Shown: positions 1 through 5,760 of the stretch, piece by piece | Layout of the letters: each line of letters opens with the position of its first letter | How positions within the stretch are numbered: position 1 is the stretch's first letter | From: Oscillospiraceae bacterium | Lineage (GTDB): Bacteria; Bacillota; Clostridia; Oscillospirales; Acutalibacteraceae | Length of the DNA stretch: 35,494 bases | Direction: 5' to 3' | NCBI GenBank assembly: GCA_009779995.1 | Contig: WRDW01000018.1 | Span: forward strand, 1 to 35,494 | Position numbers and translations under genes: made by a program | The notes under the pieces: generated by a model | Told to the model about the DNA's origin: nothing | Seen by the model: the letters and a program-made list of their open reading frames with translations, nothing else | Database searches by the model: none

Positions 1-1062
1 CAAAAATCCGTCTACGGCGCAACCCAAAAAGAAGTGCTGAAGCAGCTACAGCAGATACAGGCCGACATGGAGCGCGGCGTGTTCCTGGAGCCGTCCAAAA
101 TGACGGTTGCGCAGTGGCTGGACGTCTGGACGGCTGAATACCTGGGCGGCGTAAAGCCGAACACAAAGTATGACTATGAGCGGGTGCTTGAAAATTACAT
201 CACGCCTGCTCTCGGAGCCGTGAAGCTGCAAAAGCTTAACCCCCACAATGTGCAGCAGTGCTATAACGACATGCAACGGATCAAGGGGCTTTCGTCTAAG
301 ACAATCAAGAACACACACGGCGTATTCCATAGCGCCTTGAAGCAAGCGCAGCGGCTCGGCTATATTCAGCGCAACCCCGCCGATAATATCGCGCTGCCCC
401 GCATTGAACGCCCGGAGGTTCAGCCCATGTCCGATGATGTGCTGCCCGCCTTCCTGGAGGCCATACAGGGGCACGAGTTCGAGGCCGTGTACTTCGTTAC
501 CGTGTTCACGGGGATGCGCAAGGGGGAGGTGCTGGGCCTCACCTGGAACAACGTGGACTTTGAGCGCGGCACGGTGTGCATTCGTCAGCAACTGCTAAAG
601 AAGCGCGGCGAGAACGCTTTCATGCTGGCCTCGCCGAAAAACGACAAGCCCCGCACCATCTCACCATCCCCTAGCGTCATGGCCGTGTTGCGTGGAGAGC
701 GGGTGAGGCAAAAGCGTAACCAGTTGCAGGCTGGAACTGCCTGGAGCAACCCGGATAACCTGGTATTCACAAACCCGCTCGGGCGGCACCTCATTCCGAA
801 CACGGTGTATTGCAAGTTCAAGCGCATAGCCGCCGACCTGGGCGTTGCCGATTTGCGGTATCACGATCTCCGGCACACCTACGCCGTCAACGCTCTGCAC
901 GGCGGGGATGATGTGAAAACGGTGCAAGGCAACCTGGGCCACCATACCGCCGCCTTTACCCTCGACACCTACGGCCACGTCACGGAGCAGATGCAGCGCG
1001 ACAGCGCCGCCCGCATGGAACGGATCATTGAGGACGCCAAGAAGCGAAGCAAAAGTGGTTGA
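1..1062 (+). CDS. int: Tyrosine recombinase / phage-type integrase (5' end cut by window edge)
   Basis: The reading frame is open to base 1. Residues before the GTG at 34 (KSVYGATQKEV) still match the arm-binding domain of Gram-positive integrases, so the true start lies outside the window. An N-terminal SAM-like core-binding domain follows, then the catalytic domain. All catalytic residues are visible: Arg (codon at 517, in TGMRKGEVLGL), Lys in the SPKNDKPRT hairpin, His-x-x-Arg (codons 862 and 871, HDLRH), His (940, LGHH) and the Tyr nucleophile (970, DTYGHV). The protein should cut and rejoin attP and attB of a prophage, ICE or other genomic island. Its 3' end is 175 bases from the 3' end of a tRNA-Leu, the usual target type. 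The element it serves therefore extends leftwards out of the window. It appears intact in the part visible. Confidence 0.95.
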   Translation, partial: QKSVYGATQKEVLKQLQQIQADMERGVFLEPSKMTVAQWLDVWTAEYLGGVKPNTKYDYERVLENYITPALGAVKLQKLNPHNVQQCYNDMQRIKGLSSKTIKNTHGVFHSALKQAQRLGYIQRNPADNIALPRIERPEVQPMSDDVLPAFLEAIQGHEFEAVYFVTVFTGMRKGEVLGLTWNNVDFERGTVCIRQQLLKKRGENAFMLASPKNDKPRTISPSPSVMAVLRGERVRQKRNQLQAGTAWSNPDNLVFTNPLGRHLIPNTVYCKFKRIAADLGVADLRYHDLRHTYAVNALHGGDDVKTVQGNLGHHTAAFTLDTYGHVTEQMQRDSAARMERIIEDAKKRSKSG

Positions 1063-1087
1063 CACTCCCGCTCAGGAAAATGCGAAG

Positions 1088-1128
1088 ACCCCGCCGCCCG
1101 GCGCTCACCGGGAAGCGGGGTTTATTTA
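1088..1128 (+). terminator. Rho-independent terminator after the integrase
   Basis: A stem ACCCCGC (1088-1094) pairs with GCGGGGT (1115-1121). A second stem, CCCGG (1097-1101) with CCGGG (1108-1112), is stacked inside it. A T-rich run (TTTATTTA) follows. It sits 26 bases after the integrase stop and should end integrase transcription before the oppositely oriented tRNA. Confidence 0.75.
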
Positions 1129-1195
1129 TGTGCCAAATAAGGGACAAAAAAGCTGTAAAGGGTAAACCAAAGGGTGAACGGCCATTTTCCAGGCC

Positions 1196-1231
1196 CTTGA
1201 AAAGCTTGAAAGCCTTGACATGCAAGGCTTT
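1196..1231. repeat. CTTGA direct repeats and AAAGCCTTG/CAAGGCTTT inverted repeat beside the tRNA
   Basis: Three CTTGA units occur at about 9-10 base spacing (about 1196, 1205 and 1214). The last one is part of a perfect 9-bp inverted repeat, AAAGCCTTG (1209-1217) and CAAGGCTTT (1223-1231), with a 5-base spacer. Lying between integrase and tRNA, they could be integrase or excisionase binding sites of attL/attR. Alternatively, the hairpin could be a weak terminator for the tRNA on the minus strand. The function is inferred from position only. Confidence 0.4.
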
Positions 1232-1262
1232 CATCATGGTGCGAGAGACGGGACTTGAACCC
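1232..1262. other. Candidate attachment site (element/chromosome junction at the tRNA-Leu 3' end)
   Basis: The integrase lies on the side of the tRNA-Leu 3' end (T-arm, acceptor and CCA at 1237-1262 on the plus strand). Integrases of this family commonly recombine within the 3' portion of tRNA genes and leave the tRNA intact. The exact core cannot be set without the other element end, which should repeat part of this sequence outside the window. Confidence 0.4.
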
Positions 1263-1321
1263 GTATGGGAGATCCCACACGCCCCTCAAACGTGCGCGTC
1301 TGCCACTTCCGCCACTCTCGC
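1237..1321 (-). tRNA. tRNA-Leu, anticodon GAG, CCA encoded
   Basis: Read on the minus strand, the acceptor stem GCGAGAG (from 1321) pairs with CTCTCGC (1241-1247). It is followed by discriminator A and an encoded CCA (1237-1239). The anticodon arm CACGT-TTGAGGG-GCGTG gives anticodon GAG. A long class-II variable arm (GTGGGATCTCCCAT region) and the T-loop GGTTCAAGTCC identify a leucine tRNA that reads CUC/CUU codons. It is 85 nt long and its 3' end faces the integrase. All stems pair, so the gene is probably functional despite the adjacent integration. Confidence 0.95.
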
Positions 1322-1503
1322 AACAGTAGTATTATACCAATAAGGCTGTGTGCTGTCAAGCACTTTTTTCTGGCGTTTAACCGCAGGGAATTTTTTGGCC
1401 GATTACCCTTCCACCTGCCCGCCCGAAGAAAAGAGTAGCCCACCGGGCGAAAAACCTGTAAACTGTTGGTTACCACACTAACAAGAGACAGGAGGCGCAG
1501 CCG

Positions 1504-2546
1504 ATGAGCCAAGAAGATGGTAACACAAAGGAGAGGAAATGTCCACCGCTAAATTTTGCGGAGCGGCAAGCGATCGAGCGGATGCTGGGCGAGCGGAAGA
1601 ACAAAGGAGAGATCGCCAGGGCGCTGGCGCGGGACAAAAGCACGATCAAGCGGGAGGTACGGCGCGGGGAGGTGGAGCAGATGGACAACGAGCAGCGCAA
1701 ACGGTGGGTATATTTCGCTGATGCGGGGCAACGGATCGCTGATGAAAACCGAGCGAAAACGGGCAGAAAGAGCAAGCTCGTCACATGCAGAGAGCTTATA
1801 GAATTCGTGGAAGACCAGATATTGGGGCCGGAAAAGTGGTCACCGGACGCGGCGCTGGGGCATGCGTTGGAGACCAATAAGTTCCGGGGCAGTCAATATC
1901 GACGAAGGCGTTCTATGATTGGATTGACGACGGGCTGGTGCGGGCCAAGAACATCGACCTGCTGCTGAAGGTTCGGCGCAAGCCGAAAAGCCCGCGCATG
2001 GAGCGCAAGAGGAAGCTGGGCAGGAGCATTGAGGAACGCCCAGAAAGCGTTGATACACGGGAAGAATTCGGGCAGTGGGAGGGTGATGGGATCGTTGGAA
2101 AGGGGCAGAACGGCTTCCTGATCAGCCTGGTTGAGCGCAAGCTGGGAGTCGGCTTTCTGTTCAACGTGCAGACGAAAGGCAGTTGCCGGATTGTAGATGT
2201 TTTGGACAACCTGCAAGCGCGATACGGCGCACACTTCACGAAAATCTTCAAGACCATCACCTTCGACAACGGCTCGGAATTCGCAGCCAGCGAGGCGATA
2301 GAGCGCGACAATCGAACACAGGCCTGCTGCGCGCATCCCTGCAGCAGCTATGAACGGGGCACGATCGAGAATTGGAACGGTAACGTGCGGCGGTATATCC
2401 CCAAGGGCAGCAGCTTCGAGCGGCTGACGAACGACGACATGATTCGCATCGCAAATTACATCAACACGCTACCGCGCAAGCGTTTCCGATACCGCACGCC
2501 AAAGGACTTGTGGGAGGAGGAAATCCATGTTATAATGGCAGCGTAA
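1504..2546 (+). pseudogene. IS30-family transposase, split by a frameshift
   Basis: The first frame (1504-about 1890) holds the N-terminal HTH_38-type DNA-binding region (LNFAERQAIERML, followed by the KGEIARALARDKSTIKREV helix-turn-helix). The second frame (about 1890-2546) continues with STKAFYDWIDDGL and carries the IS30 integrase core. Its DDE triad is complete: Asp at codon 2085 (WEGDGIVGK), Asp at 2265 (TFDNGSEF) and Glu at 2367 (GTIENWNG). The switch is a -1 shift near TTCCGGGGC (1882-1890), where the first frame runs on to an unrelated tail ending at 1968. IS30 transposases normally use a single frame, so this is most likely an inactivating indel or a sequence error. A ribosome binding site (GGAGG, 1491-1495) precedes the ATG. 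Joined, the protein would be near 345 residues, typical for IS30. Confidence 0.85.
1504..2546 (+). mobile_element. IS30-family insertion sequence, ends not resolved
   Basis: The transposase pseudogene marks an IS30-type insertion sequence between tRNA-Leu and the AOR operon. Convincing terminal inverted repeats were not found by eye. A short match (GTTGGTTAC near 1464 against GTTGAGTTAC on the opposite strand near 2534-2545) may be part of the termini but is too short to define them. The span given is the coding part only. Confidence 0.6.
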
Positions 2547-2566
2547 CTCAACGAGCGCGGCGCGGC

Positions 2567-2619
2567 GATTTGTGAAAATCCTCCACTTCGCTGCGCTCCG
2601 TTCCGGATTTTCACAAATC
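2567..2619. repeat. Perfect 15-bp inverted repeat (hairpin) between IS30 and the AOR operon
   Basis: GATTTGTGAAAATCC (2567-2581) is perfectly complementary to GGATTTTCACAAATC (2605-2619), with a 23-base loop. A run of five T follows on the plus strand (after CACCC, about 2624). It may terminate transcription leaving the transposase. On the minus strand it lies about 50 bases past the last AOR operon gene but has no U tract. It could also be an interspersed palindromic repeat. Confidence 0.6.
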
Positions 2620-2669
2620 GCACCCTTTTTCCAGCCGTTTGCCGGTTTTCTGAGGAGGCAGTTGTTGCT

Positions 2670-3455
2670 TCAATCGGGGCAGGGAATTTTTCCGCAGGCG
2701 GGGCAGGCGCTCCCACGGGCAATTTCCGCCCGCGCGAAGGACAGGCTCTCGCCGTCGATGCACAGCAGGTCGTTCCCCAGGGGGGTAAGCAATCCCAACA
2801 GCAGGACGAGCGCCGCGTCGGCCATCAGCGAAGAGACCACAGCCACCGGTGCGCCCAGGGAAGGCAACTGTTCTGCCTGGCCCTCCGGCCCGGCTGCGCC
2901 GTAAAGGCACTCCAGGCAGGGGGTCACGCCCGGCTGGACGATTTGCAGCGTCCCGTAGAAGCCATCCACGCCGCCATTGATCAGCGTGATACCCGCTTCG
3001 CAGCAAGCTTTGTTCACCGCCAGCCTCGCCTCAAAATTATCAACGGCCAAAATCACGATGTCCCAGCCTACAACCAGCGCCGGGGCGTTTATTTCGTTCA
3101 CGCGCTGTTTCTGCGGCACAATTTGAATATGCGGGTTGAGCGCGGCCAGCCGTTCTGCTGCCGCGAAAGCCTTCTCCCGGCCGAGGTCGGCCATGGTAAA
3201 CAAAAACTGCCGGTTCAGGTTGCTCTCCGACACCACGTCGTCGTCAATGATCCCGATGCGCCCCACCCCGGCCCCCGCCAGGCACAGCAGCAGCGTGGAG
3301 CCCAAGCCCCCGGCGCCGATCACCAGCGCGGAAGCGCCCGCCAACCGGGCCTGTCCCTCGGGCCCAATCTGCGGCATTATTAATTGGCGGGCATAACGTT
3401 CCAAGGCTGGACTCACTTTCGCATTGTTTGTTGCTAAAACAGATTTGCTATGCAA
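2670..3455 (-). CDS. ThiF/MoeB/HesA-family adenylyltransferase
   Basis: This 261-residue E1-like enzyme belongs to the family that adenylates the C-terminal Gly-Gly of MoaD/ThiS-type sulfur carriers. Visible features are the YARQL entry motif (21-25), the ATP-binding Rossmann loop GAGGLGS (47-53), the NLNRQFLF arginine motif (79-86), the DNFEARLAVN motif (139-148), and a zinc site of two CxxC pairs (C180/C183 and C251/C254). It is the last gene of the AOR operon, where a matching Gly-Gly carrier is encoded upstream. Its likely role is activating that carrier for pyranopterin cofactor synthesis. The start is uncertain. TTG at 3455 is the longest choice, 17 bases after the DUF362 stop, but has no clear ribosome site; a GTG at residue 14 is an alternative. 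The family is firm, the exact partner inferred. Confidence 0.9.
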   Translation of the reverse strand: MHSKSVLATNNAKVSPALERYARQLIMPQIGPEGQARLAGASALVIGAGGLGSTLLLCLAGAGVGRIGIIDDDVVSESNLNRQFLFTMADLGREKAFAAAERLAALNPHIQIVPQKQRVNEINAPALVVGWDIVILAVDNFEARLAVNKACCEAGITLINGGVDGFYGTLQIVQPGVTPCLECLYGAAGPEGQAEQLPSLGAPVAVVSSLMADAALVLLLGLLTPLGNDLLCIDGESLSFARAEIARGSACPACGKIPCPD

Positions 3456-3472
3456 TATTCGTGGCTTTGCTG

Positions 3473-5122
3473 CTAAACAATCTTAACATCCCTCTTCAGC
3501 CGCCTCTTGTCCTTCGCCGTCATGGGCGGGAAGGGCCAGGGGAGGTAATCTTTTTGCATGTCCTCATCGCTGAGTTCAGGGATGGGGTGGATTTTGTCAT
3601 GGTCCTTCTGGTCATAGGGCAGGTCGACATACTCCCCGGCGTCGATGAGCTTTCGTCTGATACGCACGGTCTGGAAGCCCGCCAGGAACATGGGCACTAC
3701 GCCTTTGTTGCCCAACGAGAACATGGGAACGAGCCTGCGCGTGGCCGCCATGATGGCAAGCGTCGTCCTGCCGACGTCCACGCAGCCGCCGCTGAATATC
3801 GTGGCGGCGTCCCTCATGCTGCGGGTGCACTCCCCTATCGCCAGCTTGCGCATGGGCAGGGCCTTGATGGCCGCCCTGTCGTAGGGCTTGCCATTGCCGT
3901 CGAAGTAATATTCCTTCCCGTTCACGAGAACAGGCCTGCCGAAGAACACTGCCAATTCAATATCAACAGGTTTTTTGGCGTAGAGGTACATTTCCAGAAT
4001 GGTGGACACCGCGGGCAGGCAGCCGCCGCCGCACATCCCCTCCATTTCGCGGACGATCTCAGGCGTCACGCTGTGGATGTCAGTTATTAGGTGTTTGTCG
4101 TTGTTCGGCGTGAGACCCACAAGCAGCTTGATCTTCGGCCAGTTCTTCATGAAGCGCTCGGAGAGCATGGATTTATCGGCGGGCCGGAAGTGCAGGTAGC
4201 GCGGCGTGCCGATGATCTCGACCTCGGGGTCGTCATAGCCCCTGGAGACTGCCTCTATAATGAGCTGATTTGTCTTGGAGCCTATGCCCATCATGTCGGT
4301 CGTGAGCCTGTCTGCTTCTACAGAATGGTTGCTGACGACGACCATCCTGGAATCCACAGGGTCCACGGGGCCGGGGGTGACGCCCTCCGCGCCCACGATG
4401 CCGTCGATCACCACCAGGTCGGGCTTGAAGAGATACAGCAAATCGACAAGCTTTTTTTCGATCTGGTAGCTGTGGTTACGATAGCGCAGGTGGGTGGGGA
4501 TGGTCCCCATGGCGTTTTTGAAGCCCAGGGTCACGCCCGTGTAGGCGTTGGTTTTCATTTTTGGCACGGAGACATAGTAAGCCTCCCCGCGCACCACCTC
4601 GCTGAGCAGGCGCGGCACGGCCACCTCCTTCATGATCTCCGCCTTGGGCAGAATGTACCTGTCGATGGGCATGTTTTCGAAAGCCACAAGCTCTGCGTTG
4701 TAGCGCTTGGCGATCCTATCCAGCCCGACTATTTTAAAATACGCGGTCGTCCCCAGCTGGCCGCCGGTCGATTCTGCGAGGGTAATCTTATCGGTGAAGC
4801 GCGTCATGTAGTCCACCACGGCTTCAAATACGCGGGGGTCGGTGGACTGCGGCATGTCCTTCACCTTGAAGCCCGCGTTGTGGAACACCGCCACCAGGTT
4901 GGGCTTGATAATCACCCGCCGCCCGGCGATTTTTTCGTTCAGGCCGATGCGGGCGTCCAGGGCGTCGAGGGACTCAAACACCACACGGCGTATCTCCTTG
5001 ACGTCCTCCCGGGCATAGTAGGCCGCGCTGCCGTAATTCTCCGGCAGCGCGACGAAATCCCGCAGGTAGCCCTGAGGCTTGGCTTCGCCTATTATAATAT
5101 AACTTTTCTCTTTATTCTCCAT
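3473..5122 (-). CDS. DUF362-domain protein of the AOR operon
   Basis: This 549-residue protein has DUF362 features: VIIKPNLV near residue 70, the LAESTGG segment, SVPKMKTN, a GFKNAMG stretch, and VVIDGIVGAEG followed by a conserved aspartate-rich loop. The C-terminal half has two Cys/Gly clusters (GMCGGGC and a later ECTRSM...SGGCVDVG) that could bind a metal or Fe-S cluster, but no classical ferredoxin motif. DUF362 proteins occur beside Fe-S and cofactor-assembly genes, and their reaction is unknown to me. It overlaps the preceding 62-residue membrane gene by 11 bases, which implies translational coupling within the AOR operon. It is probably cytoplasmic, as no signal peptide is seen. Confidence 0.85.
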   Translation of the reverse strand: MENKEKSYIIIGEAKPQGYLRDFVALPENYGSAAYYAREDVKEIRRVVFESLDALDARIGLNEKIAGRRVIIKPNLVAVFHNAGFKVKDMPQSTDPRVFEAVVDYMTRFTDKITLAESTGGQLGTTAYFKIVGLDRIAKRYNAELVAFENMPIDRYILPKAEIMKEVAVPRLLSEVVRGEAYYVSVPKMKTNAYTGVTLGFKNAMGTIPTHLRYRNHSYQIEKKLVDLLYLFKPDLVVIDGIVGAEGVTPGPVDPVDSRMVVVSNHSVEADRLTTDMMGIGSKTNQLIIEAVSRGYDDPEVEIIGTPRYLHFRPADKSMLSERFMKNWPKIKLLVGLTPNNDKHLITDIHSVTPEIVREMEGMCGGGCLPAVSTILEMYLYAKKPVDIELAVFFGRPVLVNGKEYYFDGNGKPYDRAAIKALPMRKLAIGECTRSMRDAATIFSGGCVDVGRTTLAIMAATRRLVPMFSLGNKGVVPMFLAGFQTVRIRRKLIDAGEYVDLPYDQKDHDKIHPIPELSDEDMQKDYLPWPFPPMTAKDKRRLKRDVKIV

Positions 5123-5300
5123 CGCCCGCCTCCAGCTTTCTCTTCAGGGGCAGCCACCAGATGAAGCCGCCCAGCACGCAGAACAAGAACGACTTTTTAG
5201 CGGGCAGGCCCGCACGGTCGCCGATTTTGCGGCCAATCAGAAAATACTCCAGGGCATGCACAGCCAAAGTGCCCGCCAGGGCGAGCAGGATTTTTTTCAT
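5112..5300 (-). CDS. Small membrane protein of the AOR operon (62 aa), unknown function
   Basis: The ATG at 5300 is chosen because the Shine-Dalgarno AGAGGAGG ends 8 bases upstream, inside the last codons of the MoaD-like gene. The protein has two hydrophobic segments (about residues 4-20 and 36-52). A basic, charged stretch (GRKIGDRAGLPAKK) lies between them and a charged tail follows, consistent with a small hairpin-type membrane protein. No family was recognised. Its strict position between the carrier and DUF362 genes, with overlap into the latter, suggests a real gene. It might tether part of the AOR assembly machinery to the membrane, but that is speculation. Confidence 0.7.
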   Translation of the reverse strand: MKKILLALAGTLAVHALEYFLIGRKIGDRAGLPAKKSFLFCVLGGFIWWLPLKRKLEAGDGE

Positions 5301-5304
5301 GTTC

Positions 5305-5541
5305 TCATCCTCCTCTGATAAATACCACGCAGCTGATGACGTCACTGTCCTTCAGCGGGGTATTGAAAGGCAGCGCCTCGCCGTTGAGACGCAGCATACA
5401 TATCTTGGCCACCGGGCCGGGCATTCCCAGCCCGGCGGCCGCTTTGCCGAAGGTGGCCCCCTCCGGCAATTCCATCCAGCCCCTTTCGTCCAGCTTTTTA
5501 TTCGGCAGCCCGAAAGGGGTGAACACCTTGACCCTGATCAT
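5305..5541 (-). CDS. MoaD/ThiS-like ubiquitin-fold sulfur carrier
   Basis: This 78-residue protein ends in Arg-Gly-Gly immediately before the stop, the hallmark C-terminus that E1-like enzymes adenylate. The sequence fits a beta-grasp protein (VKVFTPFGL start, LPEGATFGKA loop, LRLNGEALPFNTPLKDSDVI near the end). In MoaD the terminal glycine is converted to a thiocarboxylate that supplies the dithiolene sulfurs of molybdopterin. Here it is encoded with an AOR, so a tungsten- or molybdenum-pyranopterin role is the natural inference. It starts 3 bases after the ferredoxin stop and its own stop is 4 bases before the next ATG. Its adenylating partner is probably the ThiF-like protein at the end of the operon. 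Confidence 0.88.
   Translation of the reverse strand: MIRVKVFTPFGLPNKKLDERGWMELPEGATFGKAAAGLGMPGPVAKICMLRLNGEALPFNTPLKDSDVISCVVFIRGG
5308..5316 (-). promoter_or_regulatory. Shine-Dalgarno made of the Arg-Gly-Gly codons of the MoaD-like gene
   Basis: The minus strand reads AGA GGA GGA TGA. These are the last three codons and stop of the sulfur carrier and also an excellent ribosome binding site (AGAGGAGG), about 8 bases before the ATG of the 62-residue membrane protein. The essential di-glycine and the translation signal for the next gene thus share the same bases. Confidence 0.8.
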
Positions 5542-5544
5542 AGC

Positions 5545-5760
5545 TTATGCGTTCCCGTCCATACGGATGGCCCCCATGGGGCAGGCCTTCTCGCAGATGC
5601 CGCAGCCCGTGCAGCCTGAAGCGTCCACTTTGGGGTAGAGATTCTTCAGCGCGTCCACGCCGTTGACGGACAGCGTGATGCAGCTGAACGGGCAGGCCAG
5701 CACGCACACGCTGCAGCTGACGCAGGGTTCGAAATCGAATACGGGCAGTTTGCCTTTCAT
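5545..5760 (-). CDS. 2x[4Fe-4S] ferredoxin of the AOR operon
   Basis: This 71-residue bacterial-type ferredoxin has two cysteine motifs. The first is C13-x2-C16-x2-C19-x3-C23-P and the second C50-x2-C53-x2-C56-x3-C60-P. Each should ligate one [4Fe-4S] cluster. Its ATG overlaps the AOR stop (ATGA, 4-base overlap), so the two are translationally coupled. AOR passes electrons from aldehyde oxidation to ferredoxin, making this the likely dedicated electron carrier or an electron-transfer subunit. The segment between the motifs is longer than in the shortest clostridial ferredoxins (about 55 residues), and the N-terminal motif follows a short extension. No signal peptide is present. Confidence 0.93.
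   Translation of the reverse strand: MKGKLPVFDFEPCVSCSVCVLACPFSCITLSVNGVDALKNLYPKVDASGCTGCGICEKACPMGAIRMDGNA

Noticed and set aside
1059-1343. Plus-strand open frame of 94 codons across the integrase 3' end and tRNA-Leu, including MVRETGLEP
   Set aside because: The distinctive peptide is the translation of the antisense strand of the tRNA gene, a common artefact. No ribosome site supports the frame.
1882-1890. Programmed -1 frameshifting in the IS30 transposase
   Set aside because: The site TTCCGGGGC lacks a typical A-rich slippery heptamer, and IS30 transposases normally use one frame. An indel is simpler.
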